Shown: positions 6,354 through 15,222, numbered from the stretch's first letter. The stretch: 29,684 nt of DNA from DATGEP01 sp035310125 (GCA_035310125.1 DATGEP010000325.1:1-29684); one strand, 5' to 3'. Numbers and translations are program-made. Notes: generated from the letters alone by a model not told the origin.

Positions 6354-7859
6354 ATGACAATGGAAGTGATGGACTTGCGCATTGACACCGTGCTGATGCC
6401 GCAGCAGACGTCCGTGATCTCACATCGGCAGATCGTCGCGGTCCGCTTGCTGCAAATGCCCAGTCAGGAACTTTCCGCTGCCATCGCCCGCGAACGCGAC
6501 ACCAACCCCGCCCTTGATGGTGATGAGCGCGAGAGCTGCCATTACTGCGGTGCGGGTCTCGACGCCCCCGGCCATCACTGTCCCGTCTGCGGCATGGCGC
6601 CCGCGGGCGCCCGTGACGCCTCAAGTGATCCCGCTGGAACTTATTCTGGTCTCACTGGCCCATACGATGACGACGGCACTGATCCGATGTTGCGCGTCGC
6701 CTCGAATACGGGACGCGGCGATGGCCTCCTACAGCTGCTGTGCGCGTCCATTCCCGCTGGCGATGACGTCATTGCCGAATACCTTGTGGGTAGTCTCGAC
6801 CATCATGGCTACCTCCCAGCCAGTGTCGTCGAAGATACTGCCGATGCGTTGAATGTAGACACCGCGCGCGTGGCAAGTGTTTTGGCCGCGCTTCAGCGCA
6901 TGGACCCCGCTGGACTCGGCGCGCGTGGCGCTCGCGAGTGCCTGCTGATCCAGCTTCGCCGCCTGCGTGAGGCGGGGAATGCGCGACCGCTGGCCGAGGT
7001 TTTGGTACGCGAGCACATGCACGATCTCGCCTACCGCCATTTCCGCGAGGTGGCTCGCCTCCTTGGGGAGACGCCGCGAGCCATTGAGACCGAGTGGGAA
7101 TTCATCCGCGATACTCTGAATCCATTCCCCGCACATGGCTTCGATCCCGACCTCGGTGAGATATCCAACGCCGCCGCCCGTGTGCGCCCGGATGTAGTCA
7201 TTCGCCAGCGCGGCAGCGGTTTCGAAGCTGAGGTCGTGGAGCGCCAGCGCTACGACCTCCATGTGAACCGAGAATATATCTGGGCGCGCAAACATATCGT
7301 CGAGGTCGGCGGTACCGCCGACGAAAAGCTGCACATTCGCGGCTATGTCGAGCAAGCGCAGTCCTTCATCGCTGCGCTCAAGCAGCGGTGGGATACCATG
7401 CAGCGCGTTTCCGATGCCCTCATCGAGTTCCAGCGCGACTTCCTCATCGAAGGCCAGAGCGCTCTCAAGCCGCTGACTCGCGCCGACGTAGCTCGTCACG
7501 TTGGCCTGCATGAATCCACCGTGAGTCGCGCGACCGATGGCAAATTCGTGCTTCTGCCCAATGGCCGTGTGGTCCCCTTCGATGACTTCTTTGACTCGTC
7601 CTTGCCAGTCAAGAAGGCTCTGCGTGAGCTGATAGCCGCTGAGAATCCGCGCCGGCCCTACAGTGATGAGCAGCTCGCGCATCTCCTGGAAGGCGATGGC
7701 TTTATCATCGCCCGCCGCACGATTGCCAAGTATCGCGAAGAAGAGGGCATCCTGCCTTCGCGTCTCCGCCGCACGACCGGCGCATCAAGAATGCGACCCA
7801 CATCTGGAATCGCCGCCGCACGTCCGGCCCATGTGCTGGCTGCGACACTTGCTCGCTAA
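6354..7859 (+). CDS. rpoN: RNA polymerase sigma-54 factor with a zinc-ribbon insertion
   Basis: A 501-residue sigma-54. Region I is visible in MPQQTSVISHRQIVAVRLLQMPSQEL-type sequence (about residues 15-55). The core-binding domain runs over about 110-300 (LVGSLDHHGYL, RMDPAGLGARGARECL, NPFPAHGF). The DNA-binding HTH reads DVARHVGLHESTVSR, and the RpoN box ARRTIAKYRE is at about 453-462. Between region I and the core-binding domain sits CHYCG...CPVCG (C62, C65, C76, C79), a textbook zinc ribbon that classical RpoN lacks. A basic, Ala-rich tail of about 30 residues follows the box. GGAGAGAGG precedes ATG 6354; ATG 6360 is nearly as good, and a GTG at 6318 is less likely. The role is transcription from -24/-12 promoters with AAA+ activators. 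The 3' end overlaps the convergent gene by 4 nt. Confidence 0.9.
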   Translation: MTMEVMDLRIDTVLMPQQTSVISHRQIVAVRLLQMPSQELSAAIARERDTNPALDGDERESCHYCGAGLDAPGHHCPVCGMAPAGARDASSDPAGTYSGLTGPYDDDGTDPMLRVASNTGRGDGLLQLLCASIPAGDDVIAEYLVGSLDHHGYLPASVVEDTADALNVDTARVASVLAALQRMDPAGLGARGARECLLIQLRRLREAGNARPLAEVLVREHMHDLAYRHFREVARLLGETPRAIETEWEFIRDTLNPFPAHGFDPDLGEISNAAARVRPDVVIRQRGSGFEAEVVERQRYDLHVNREYIWARKHIVEVGGTADEKLHIRGYVEQAQSFIAALKQRWDTMQRVSDALIEFQRDFLIEGQSALKPLTRADVARHVGLHESTVSRATDGKFVLLPNGRVVPFDDFFDSSLPVKKALRELIAAENPRRPYSDEQLAHLLEGDGFIIARRTIAKYREEEGILPSRLRRTTGASRMRPTSGIAAARPAHVLAATLAR

Positions 7860-8839
7860 ATCAGCCATTTTCGATGGACGATGGGCACGTCACGGTTCCC
7901 ACAATACTCGTGCAGAAAAGCGCGCATGAGATTGCGCTCCGACCGCGCCATCAGCGCCGGACCCGCGCAGCGCAGGCGTTGCTTGCCCCGCAGCCGTAAG
8001 AGCGTTTCCCATGACGCATGCTCGACGAGATCCACGCTTGTCCACAGCATCTCTTGCGAGCGGCCGGTAAGTCGCCAGATGACGCTGATACCTTTCTCGT
8101 TTAGCAATATCTCCTGGCTCGTCCAGATGAGTGCGCGCACAGCGGCGCCCGCAATGACGACTGCTGCGACAGCCAGCGGGATGGCTGGCCCCAATGGGAG
8201 TTCGAGGAGCGCCAGCGCCGCACACGCCAGCGCAACCAGCATCCCACCGACCAGTGCGGCGCGCCAGACTTTTTGCGGTTGGGCGCGGAGCGTACCCGAG
8301 AGGCCACCCTCCGCTGTCGTGAAGACGCCTCCCCCGATGAATTGTTGTGCCTCTTGCACCAGCGCGCCCGCCAGCACCTGAGTGGGCAACCGCATCACGA
8401 GCTGGCGTTTGAGCCGCTTTCCGTCTCGCAGCAGAATAGGAGCCAGCGCCAATTTATGCCCGTCGCTTCCGGTGATTCGCAGCATGACGCCCCGCTGCTC
8501 AGCGCGCTCAACCAGCGACCAGGGAATATCGTCCCAGGTCCGCCAGGGAAGCCCAGCCGCTATGCCATACGAGCTTGTCCGCACGCTCTGCATGGTCATC
8601 CACACCAGTGGCAGTCCAGGGAGCCAGATGAGCAGAATAAAAGGCAGCCACGCGGGGATAGCTCCGGTCGCGTTCAGCGAGATGGCCGCCCCGGCCAGCG
8701 CCGCCACCACCGGCACAACAAGAATCGCCAGCGCCAGATATGGACTGGGCCGGTATATTTGCACCTCCATCAGCGGTGTGGACGCGCTGGATCGGCCCGC
8801 TGAGAGCGGTCTGCTGCTGGGATTCTGTAGCGGATCCAT
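7856..8839 (-). CDS. Membrane protein with duplicated two-TM plus PH-like unit
   Basis: A 327-residue integral membrane protein of unassigned function. Membrane segments lie at about 35-55, 63-83, 193-213 and 218-238. Each pair is followed by a soluble segment of about 100 residues with the look of bacterial PH-like (bPH, YdbT/DUF304-type) domains: first TSSYGIAAGLPWRTWDDIPW..., then TSQEILLNEKGISVIWRL.... The two halves align in layout, suggesting an internal duplication. The ATG at 8837-8839 is preferred to the longer frame (start 8914) because the upstream part is basic and Arg-rich and AGGG lies upstream of 8839. No catalytic motif is seen. The name is based on layout, not on a database match. 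Confidence 0.65.
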   Translation of the reverse strand: MDPLQNPSSRPLSAGRSSASTPLMEVQIYRPSPYLALAILVVPVVAALAGAAISLNATGAIPAWLPFILLIWLPGLPLVWMTMQSVRTSSYGIAAGLPWRTWDDIPWSLVERAEQRGVMLRITGSDGHKLALAPILLRDGKRLKRQLVMRLPTQVLAGALVQEAQQFIGGGVFTTAEGGLSGTLRAQPQKVWRAALVGGMLVALACAALALLELPLGPAIPLAVAAVVIAGAAVRALIWTSQEILLNEKGISVIWRLTGRSQEMLWTSVDLVEHASWETLLRLRGKQRLRCAGPALMARSERNLMRAFLHEYCGNRDVPIVHRKWLI

Positions 8840-9162
8840 AGATGTGTACCCTGACCTCGGTGTCTGGCGTTTTCGCGCTGGCAAAGTATAAGTGCATGCC
8901 CGTCTGATTCGCAAGCATGTTGGGACTTCTGACCGTGATCACCTGTGATGTGCGGTGAGCAACGTGTCATGGTGCCGTTCGCGCGCCCAGCACCTGCGCC
9001 GTGGAAACGGCGGCGTCCTCACGCCTCACGCGCGGTGACGGCACCGCGCTGCCGAGCCGTTTCGAGATTGGTCCGCTTGACGGCAGGCGCCGTTCCCGTT
9101 ACTCTATGGTGGGTCCGTTGAATACATGGCCAGGCTGTTGCAGATGCCGGGTTGGGGGGCAT
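8840..9162. other. Divergent intergenic region
   Basis: About 320 nt between the PH-like membrane protein gene and the propeller gene, without a supported gene. It carries a candidate minus-strand promoter (8885-8914). The open frame upstream of 9163 on the plus strand may extend the propeller protein if an earlier start is used (ATG at 9105), but no ribosome binding site supports this. Confidence 0.5.
8885..8914 (-). promoter_or_regulatory. Putative promoter for the PH-like membrane protein gene
   Basis: On the minus strand TTGCGA (8909-8914) is followed after 18 nt by TATACT (8885-8890), 5 of 6 bases of the -10 consensus. The predicted start near 8878 leaves a leader of about 40 nt before the ATG at 8839. 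Confidence 0.4.
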
Positions 9163-10563
9163 GTGAATCGTCGTAGAGATGCACGGGGAGCTGTACCTAA
9201 GCTTCGCCATGATGAAGCCGTACAGTATCTCGTCGAGTACCACTTTGGACGGCTCGCTCCGCAGCTGAACGCTGCCGTCGAGGCGCACATCCGTGAGTGT
9301 GCGATCTGCCAGCGACAGGGCCTGAGCCACGCCGCGACCGAGAAACGCGACGTCGCGCGTCGGCTGCGCAGAGTGCGTCCCACCAAGCAGCGACTCACTG
9401 GCAAAGTGCGCGGCGTCATCATCTTCCTCGCCATCATCGCCATTCTTCAGGTTGGCGTCTATGAGCTGTCACGCGGCTCTGGATCGCCGCTTGGCTCGCT
9501 CTTTGCCGGTCATTCGCCTCGTGTTGCCGCAACCCCCACCGCGACTGCCACGCCGTTGCCGCTTACCGCAAGCCTGACATACGGCGCGGCCTCCGCGAAT
9601 ACCGATGCCCTCGCGCTCTCGCCGGACGGCAAGACCCTGGCGGCAGCCTCGCTCAACGGCGCCAGCCCTGTCGTGACCCTATGGACTGCCGCCACCGGCA
9701 AGGCGGGCGCTGCCCTTTCATGGCCCGGCCAGGTCGCTCCTGGTGTCCTTGCCTGGTCGCCGGATGGCAAAACCCTCGCCGCCGCGGACGGTTCGCTGGT
9801 CGGTGTCTGGGTGCCGCCCGCCGCCACGCCTGCCTGGACACTCACACTGCCTGCCGCGCCCGCCCTTCGTGTGTATGACGCGCAGGCCGGATCGCTTCAG
9901 CAAGAGCCAGATTCAGCCACGGCGTTCGCCAGCAGCTCACTGCTCCGCTGGAGCCCTACAGGATCGCTCAGCATCGTAGCGCCCGCTGCTGGTGCCGGGT
10001 CGCCAGTGACGACCTCTGGCGGGCAACAGATTGATCTCTGGCGCACGGAAGGCACTCATCTCTACGCGGACGGTACTGGTGGAGCGCTCGTCGGCGTCAG
10101 CGGCTCAGACGTCAGCAAACATGAGGCGCTGCTCTCCTGGTCGCCGGATGGGCATTTCTTGCTCTGGGCGAGCGTGAGCCGCCCTGTGGCCGTGCCGGCT
10201 CCGAAGCTGACGAGCACGCCGTCGCCCTCCGCGACGGCTGGCACCTCGTCCGCGAGCAAGACCGCGGTTCCTGATGCGGTTGTCGGCAGTCTTGCCAGCG
10301 ATATCGCCACGAGCGGCCATGGCGACGTCCTTGTCTGGTTCTCGCCGGACGGTCACTATCTGGCGTCCTGCGACCGCGCGGCCAGCCCCGCCGCGCTCGA
10401 CGTGTACGATATCGCTGTGGGCCGCATCGTCAGCCAGCTTACAGGCGTCTGCGCAGCGTTAAATATTGGCTCGGTCGCGTGGTCAGTCACGCCATCCGCG
10501 CTCATTGTCGCCATTCCTGGCAAGCCAATTGCCGTCTATTCTCTTGGCGCCGTCACCGGTTGA
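9163..10563 (+). CDS. Anti-sigma-like zinc-motif, single-TM, beta-propeller protein
   Basis: About 466 residues. Part 1 (residues 1-75) contains HFGRLAPQLNAAVEAHIRECAIC with H42-x3-C46-x2-C49, the Hx3Cx2C signature of zinc anti-sigma (zf-HC2/ZAS) domains, followed by a basic stretch. Part 2 is one membrane segment (about 84-102). Part 3 is an extracytoplasmic domain: a Thr/Pro/Ala-rich linker, then propeller-like repeats marked by ALSPDGKTLAAAS, AWSPDGKTLAAAD, LSWSPDGHFLLWA and WFSPDGHYLASCD (WD40/PD40 type), interrupted by another Pro/Ser/Thr-rich stretch near residue 350. The layout is that of a membrane anti-sigma factor or sensor, but no ECF sigma gene is adjacent. The start is uncertain: GTG 9163 follows a G-run, and ATG 9105 is possible. 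Confidence 0.72.
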   Translation: MNRRRDARGAVPKLRHDEAVQYLVEYHFGRLAPQLNAAVEAHIRECAICQRQGLSHAATEKRDVARRLRRVRPTKQRLTGKVRGVIIFLAIIAILQVGVYELSRGSGSPLGSLFAGHSPRVAATPTATATPLPLTASLTYGAASANTDALALSPDGKTLAAASLNGASPVVTLWTAATGKAGAALSWPGQVAPGVLAWSPDGKTLAAADGSLVGVWVPPAATPAWTLTLPAAPALRVYDAQAGSLQQEPDSATAFASSSLLRWSPTGSLSIVAPAAGAGSPVTTSGGQQIDLWRTEGTHLYADGTGGALVGVSGSDVSKHEALLSWSPDGHFLLWASVSRPVAVPAPKLTSTPSPSATAGTSSASKTAVPDAVVGSLASDIATSGHGDVLVWFSPDGHYLASCDRAASPAALDVYDIAVGRIVSQLTGVCAALNIGSVAWSVTPSALIVAIPGKPIAVYSLGAVTG

Positions 10564-10680
10564 GCGGCGCCTGACTCATAATGTCATGTCGCCATTACGC
10601 TCGCGCCGCCGCATTGCATCTGGCGCGCGGGCCATTCAGGAGTGGTTCCAATCGTTCTCCGTGCTGGAAGAAGGGCATCA

Positions 10681-12336
10681 GTGGTAAATCAATATACGGC
10701 TGCGCTTGACCCAGCGGCCTGGTGGGCAGCCGGCGACACACCCGTTCGCGAAGGGTGCGAAGCGATGCCGCTTGTGGATGGGCATGCCGCCATGCTGGCG
10801 ATGTGCCGCGCATTCCTCAGCGCGCGGCAGTACATCTTGCTGGCGGGCTGGGATATCCACGTCGAGCTGCCGATGGTGCGCGGCGATGACGTGCGGCTCG
10901 GCGCCGACGACAGCCCTCGCCAGCGTGAGCTGCTCGCAAGCCTGCGCGAGGACGGTCTGGACGATGAAGCGCTCGCGCTGTGGAACGCTAATAGCCTGCG
11001 TGTGGTAGATGTGCTCGGCTTCGCGGCCCGCCGTGGCGTGCGAGTCGGAGTGCTCCTCTGGGATGCCTTCCACCTCGGCAGCCACATCACCAACGACCCC
11101 GCGCAGCAACGCGACCTGCTCGCCGCTGCCGGAGTGGATTGTCTTCTCGACGATAGCAGTCGCGACGTCCGGCACCTCACCCAATCTCTTCATCAAAAAT
11201 GCTGCGTTGTTGATGGCCATACCGCTTTCGTCGGGGGGGTAGATCTCACCGTACAATACGGCGGCGATTATGACCGCTGGGACACCCACGGACATGCATG
11301 CTCCTCACCTGATCGTGTCACTGAGCGCCGGCCCGCGGCACATCCCTGGCACGATGTGCATGTACGCCTGCGCGGCCCCGTGGTTGGCGACATTCAGCGC
11401 AATATCGCGCAGCGTTGGACCGAGGTTGCGCGCCGGCACGTCGCTGCTGACTGGCCCAGCGAGCTGCCCATCGGTGCTGCCTCCTTCGCATCCGGCGGTG
11501 TTCCCGCTCAAGTCGTGCGCACGATCCCACCACACACCTACGCGTTTGCCCCACACGGCATTACAACCATCAAGCAGCTCTACATCAATGCGCTGGCGCA
11601 AGCTCGACGGTATGTGTACTTCGAGAATCAGTATCTTTGGCCTGAAGTCTTCCGCGGGCTGGATACGCTCTCCTGGGGCGGCAAGAGTCCGGATGTCCAG
11701 GAGCTGCTCGATGCAATGGGCGGCGCGCTCGCTCGTGGCGTCCAGCTCGCGTTCACGCTTCCCGACCATCCCAATTGCGGGCGGCGCTTTACCGATGGCG
11801 GCATAGAATGGCTGCGCCAGCGCGCCGCTGAGGCGGGTGACTCCGCCAGCGTTTCCGTCTTCACCCTCGGCAATTGCGAGCCGGATGAGAACCTTCACGG
11901 TGGCATTTTCTACCGGCCGGTGTACACGCACGCCAAAGTTGCGATTGTGGATGATTCCTTCTGGACCGTCGGCTCTGCCAACCTCAATAGCAGAGGCATG
12001 GCGACCGATGCGGAGATCAACGTTGGTGTGCTCGATCCTGTGTCTGCCCGCGATCTGCGCCTGACACTCTGGCGCGAGCATTCGCATGCGTCAACCGCAC
12101 TGCATAGCTTCCTCGACGATCCCCTTGAAGGGTTGCGCGCCCTTCGCGAGCTTGCCGCCGCCAACCGCGAGCGCGTCCGTCATCGTGAAGCGATCCAGGG
12201 CCACTTGCTGCCCTATCTTACGGTTGACGATGGACACCACTTTGAGCTACCCGTGCATCCTGAGCATGGGTGGCTCGATAATCTCCCTGGCGGTGCTGGT
12301 CCTCTGCCCGCTCACCATGCCGGTCGCTACATTTAA
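10681..12336 (+). CDS. Phospholipase D family protein (two HKD motifs)
   Basis: A 551-residue PLD-superfamily enzyme. HKD motif 1 is HQKCCVVDGHTAFVGGVD (H171, K173, D178) and motif 2 is HAKVAIVDDSFWTVGSANLN (H417, K419, D424), so both halves of the active site are intact. WHDVHVRLRGPVVGDIQ and YFENQYLWPE are also typical of phosphatidyl-hydrolysing PLDs. There is no N-terminal membrane span, unlike bacterial cardiolipin synthases, so a soluble or peripheral phospholipase/phosphatidyltransferase is more likely. The GTG at 10681 has GAAGAAGGG about 6 nt upstream; an earlier in-frame GTG at 10642 has no such site. Its stop is 13 nt from that of the convergent NACHT gene, with a weak AACCG...CGGTT hairpin (12337-12359) at the junction. 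Confidence 0.87.
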   Translation: MVNQYTAALDPAAWWAAGDTPVREGCEAMPLVDGHAAMLAMCRAFLSARQYILLAGWDIHVELPMVRGDDVRLGADDSPRQRELLASLREDGLDDEALALWNANSLRVVDVLGFAARRGVRVGVLLWDAFHLGSHITNDPAQQRDLLAAAGVDCLLDDSSRDVRHLTQSLHQKCCVVDGHTAFVGGVDLTVQYGGDYDRWDTHGHACSSPDRVTERRPAAHPWHDVHVRLRGPVVGDIQRNIAQRWTEVARRHVAADWPSELPIGAASFASGGVPAQVVRTIPPHTYAFAPHGITTIKQLYINALAQARRYVYFENQYLWPEVFRGLDTLSWGGKSPDVQELLDAMGGALARGVQLAFTLPDHPNCGRRFTDGGIEWLRQRAAEAGDSASVSVFTLGNCEPDENLHGGIFYRPVYTHAKVAIVDDSFWTVGSANLNSRGMATDAEINVGVLDPVSARDLRLTLWREHSHASTALHSFLDDPLEGLRALRELAAANRERVRHREAIQGHLLPYLTVDDGHHFELPVHPEHGWLDNLPGGAGPLPAHHAGRYI

Positions 12337-12349
12337 AACCGCTCGTCTG

Positions 12350-14971
12350 TTAGCCGGTTGTCCTGCCCATTCGTCTCAGCGCCAGCACTACTGCTCGCTG
12401 CGCCCACGGATCAGCATCATCCCGGTGCTCCTGAAGCGGCACCACCGCGCGCTCGTCACCCAGCACCCCAAGCGCGTTTGCCGCGGCCGTGCGCACCACC
12501 GCATCCGCGTCGTTGAGCAGCTGCAAGAGCGCCTGAAGTGATCCGATGTCGTGACCCTGTTCGAGCGCTTCGGCAAGTGCGACTCGCAGCGCGACATCCG
12601 CGCTGGACACGTGCTGCTCCAGCGCCACCAGCGCCTGCCCGCTCGCGATCTGCCCCAGCGCACGTGCCGCTGCCACTCGCACGACGCTCTCGCCATCATC
12701 CAGCCGGAGAATCAACGCATCGCACGCTCGCTCCGCGCTCAGCCTGCCCAGGGTGCGCGCCGCGCTGGCGCGTTGCTCTGGATTGGTGCTGCCCAAACTT
12801 CGTATCGCGGCATCAGTCGCGTCATCACCCAACAGCGCCAGCGCTTCTTCCGCTCGCGCCCGCACCCGGTCGCTACGACTGCGTAATGCCGCTTGAAGTG
12901 GCTCCAGGCAAGCAGCGCCCGCTAAAATCACCGCTGCATTCACCGCCTGGCGCATCACCGGGTCAGGTTCGTCCAACAGCTCCACGATGCTTGCCACCGC
13001 GACTGGCGACGCGATCAGCCCAAGCAATACCGTGAGCTGCGCCCGAACGAGCCGGCTGAGCCTCGGCATCCGCGCGAGATAGGCGATGCCGTGTACGAAA
13101 TCCGGACCAGTCTGGCGTTCCACCTGTGCGAGCGCCTGCACCAGCCGATCATCTTCTTCGGGACTCTGCGCCAGTCGTTGCAGCTCGTCGAGCCGGTCGC
13201 GTAAATGTTGTTGCGGCACATCAATCGCGTGCTGGCTGCCGGCTGGCGACACGGCTTCACGTGCCAGCATGCCGGCAAGACCTTCGCAGAGTGCGGCCAG
13301 CGCCAACGCCAGTGTCGCTGGCTGTACCGCTTCCCGCGTGGCTAACCCGGCGCGGGTCGCCGTACTCTCCGGCGAATCCGCGAGCCGGTAGAGTCGTGCC
13401 GCCAGATCGGCGGGATTCGTCTGCGCTCCTGCCCACAAGACGACCGGCAATGTCCAGCGTGAGTGCAGCAGCTCCGCATTCACTCGGCCCAATCCGTCAT
13501 CCATCATGTCCAGCCAGCATGCGGCGAATGCTGCCTCCAGCACGGAGTTCGCAAATGAGATGCTGGTGCCGTCCGTCGAATACATGAGAATACCCTGCTT
13601 CACAGCGGACTGGCAGATCGTCTCCGCCTCTTCGGGACTTGCGATCAGCAGCGATTCCACTTGCAGCTCGGTCGGCGTGAGTGGTGGCGCAGCTTCCAGC
13701 ATGTCTACGACGACACGACCGATGCTGCGTGCTCTGGGAATCCTGATTGTGCGTGAGCCGGCGACCCGCAACGACACCGCGAGCGCGCCGAGCAGCAGCG
13801 CGCTTCGATCAATGTGGGCGCTATCGCTGGATTCTACTGCGCACATCGCTCGCGCATAGGCGCGTAGCAGTTCTCCGCGTCCGAATGGCCACGCATCCGG
13901 CTCCTGGTGTATGGCCAGCAGGGCAGCAAATACCGCCGGATTGTGAATGCAGTTCGTGAGGTTGTGGCTCTCCAGCGCTCGTCGCAGGTCGCTCGTCGGG
14001 AGGTGTCGCGGCCCGCCGGCTGCCGGTCGTTTCCGAAGCGCCTCGATCGCATCGTCCGTCTTCACCTCGTTGATCAACACCCGGTCGAGCGCTTTCAATG
14101 GGGACATGCTGCGCCGCTCGCTCTCATACGTATGGAGATCACAGGTGAGAATGGCCGCCGTGTGTCCCTGATACGTCGTCACCATATCCGCCACTAGCTT
14201 GCATATCCTGGTGCGATCGGAAGCGGCCAGCTCATCCAATCCATCGCAGACCAGCAGGATGCGGCCACGCCGCAGCATGCGAGGCAAGCGGGCGACTATG
14301 CCTTTCGTGCCGAATACACGCATCTGGTGCCGCAGGATCTGGATGAATGCAGACTGGTTGAACAGCGCGGCGTCGCTCAGCGCGGCACACTCAACCAGGA
14401 TAGGCAGCGCCGCACGCCGCATATAGAGTGGGACTAGCGCGCGCTTGCGCGTCAGCTCGAATGCCAGGGTCCGCGCCAGCACGGTCTTGCCCGCCCCCTC
14501 GACACCCAGGACCAGCAGCGAACGCCCTCCCTCTGGCGCGCTGTCCAGGAACCGATCCTGGCCGCCAGCTGGCCTACCGCTGCTGTCGTAGGCGGTTCCC
14601 GTAAGCCGGATGCCCGCTTCCCGCAGTGGAGCGCTGGTTCGTAGCCAGTCCCCCATAGCTCGATGCAGCGAGCCTCGGTAGAGATTGATACGTACCAGTT
14701 GGATCGCCCGTGCCGCGATGATATATGCCACGATGGCGCTGAGAATAGGTACACCGGCAACCTGCGCGAGCACGGCAATGTTCGAATGTGAGAGCTGTCC
14801 TGGTCCCGCTGCGAGCTCATGCAGCGCCGTCTCAACGGCAGGGCGTTCCAATGACACGACCCACAGGAAGGTCAAACACATCACGAAGGTTGCCAGGAGG
14901 CTCAGGCTCCCGCGATACGTTGCCGGCGTTTCCGGCTCGTGGGAGCCCCGCGTATCCGATGAATCTGGCAT
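12350..14971 (-). CDS. Membrane-anchored NACHT-type STAND ATPase with HEAT repeats
   Basis: An 873-residue protein. Two hydrophobic segments (about 24-40 and 66-92) precede a NACHT ATPase. Walker A is GVEGAGKT (156-163) and the extended Walker B is ILLVCDGLDEL (238-248), with the DGLDE form typical of NACHT. A helical middle region follows, and from about residue 620 to the end there are repeated 30-residue helical pairs (for example SVVRVAAARALGQIASGQAL and DAVVRTAAANALGVLGDERA) typical of HEAT/PBS-lyase-like repeats. AAGGAG 7 nt before the ATG at 14971 fixes the start. Family knowledge: bacterial NACHT/STAND proteins oligomerise on sensing a trigger; many are antiphage or programmed-death effectors. 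Here the likely effector or anchor is the two-TM N-terminus and the sensor the HEAT array; both are inference. Signalling or regulation without defence is possible. Confidence 0.85.
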   Translation of the reverse strand: MPDSSDTRGSHEPETPATYRGSLSLLATFVMCLTFLWVVSLERPAVETALHELAAGPGQLSHSNIAVLAQVAGVPILSAIVAYIIAARAIQLVRINLYRGSLHRAMGDWLRTSAPLREAGIRLTGTAYDSSGRPAGGQDRFLDSAPEGGRSLLVLGVEGAGKTVLARTLAFELTRKRALVPLYMRRAALPILVECAALSDAALFNQSAFIQILRHQMRVFGTKGIVARLPRMLRRGRILLVCDGLDELAASDRTRICKLVADMVTTYQGHTAAILTCDLHTYESERRSMSPLKALDRVLINEVKTDDAIEALRKRPAAGGPRHLPTSDLRRALESHNLTNCIHNPAVFAALLAIHQEPDAWPFGRGELLRAYARAMCAVESSDSAHIDRSALLLGALAVSLRVAGSRTIRIPRARSIGRVVVDMLEAAPPLTPTELQVESLLIASPEEAETICQSAVKQGILMYSTDGTSISFANSVLEAAFAACWLDMMDDGLGRVNAELLHSRWTLPVVLWAGAQTNPADLAARLYRLADSPESTATRAGLATREAVQPATLALALAALCEGLAGMLAREAVSPAGSQHAIDVPQQHLRDRLDELQRLAQSPEEDDRLVQALAQVERQTGPDFVHGIAYLARMPRLSRLVRAQLTVLLGLIASPVAVASIVELLDEPDPVMRQAVNAAVILAGAACLEPLQAALRSRSDRVRARAEEALALLGDDATDAAIRSLGSTNPEQRASAARTLGRLSAERACDALILRLDDGESVVRVAAARALGQIASGQALVALEQHVSSADVALRVALAEALEQGHDIGSLQALLQLLNDADAVVRTAAANALGVLGDERAVVPLQEHRDDADPWAQRAVVLALRRMGRTTG

Positions 14972-15136
14972 ACCCGTCTCCTTTTCCTGCGCGAGCCGAG
15001 CGTAGGGTAATCGCGCGAGCGAGACGGCGCGGGCAACGTCGGTCATGCAAAAGGACTGTCCAATCCACCCAACGAGGCGCGGCAGCCGCAGTAACGAGCC
15101 AGCATGATGTAATCGCTTGATGTACCCTCTTTTCTG

Positions 15137-15161
15137 TCACTGCCGCGGTATCAGGCAGTGA
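15137..15161. repeat. Perfect 8-bp inverted repeat upstream of the NACHT gene
   Basis: TCACTGCC (15137-15144) and GGCAGTGA (15154-15161) are perfect inverted copies around a 9-nt centre, about 165 nt upstream of the NACHT start codon. It may be an operator, for instance for the neighbouring XRE-like regulator, or a hairpin. No T-run follows on either strand. The remaining space between the NACHT start (14971) and 15136 holds no gene I can support, and I could not identify a convincing promoter there. Confidence 0.45.
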
Positions 15162-15175
15162 TGGCGGCGTAACGA

Positions 15176-15222
15176 AAGGCCGCGCGGACTCATATCGTTG
15201 AGATACAAGTCTGCGCGGCCTT
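15176..15222 (-). terminator. Strong hairpin terminator after the XRE-like gene
   Basis: Arms at 15176-15190 (AAGGCCGCGCGGACT) and 15208-15222 pair over 15 bp with one G-T pair and a 17-nt loop. On the minus strand the stem is followed by CTTTCGTTA. It lies 50 nt past the stop codon of the XRE-like gene and insulates it from the NACHT gene downstream. The symmetric stem could also work on the other strand. Confidence 0.65.

Noticed and set aside
6729..7682. A 317-residue minus-strand frame inside rpoN
   Set aside because: Antisense shadow of a GC-rich gene. The plus strand has full sigma-54 motifs over the same bases, while the minus product has no recognisable features.
9001..9162. N-terminal extension of the propeller protein from the GTG at 9001
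   Set aside because: The translated stretch is Arg/Gly/Pro-rich with no domain, no ribosome binding site precedes 9001, and the zinc motif begins shortly after 9163.
11305..12087. A 260-residue minus-strand frame inside the PLD gene
   Set aside because: Shadow frame opposite a gene with two intact HKD motifs.
15047..15136. Small minus-strand coding frame (within 14832-15140) upstream of the NACHT gene
   Set aside because: No good ribosome binding site, low-complexity product, and it overlaps the NACHT start, which has an excellent Shine-Dalgarno of its own.
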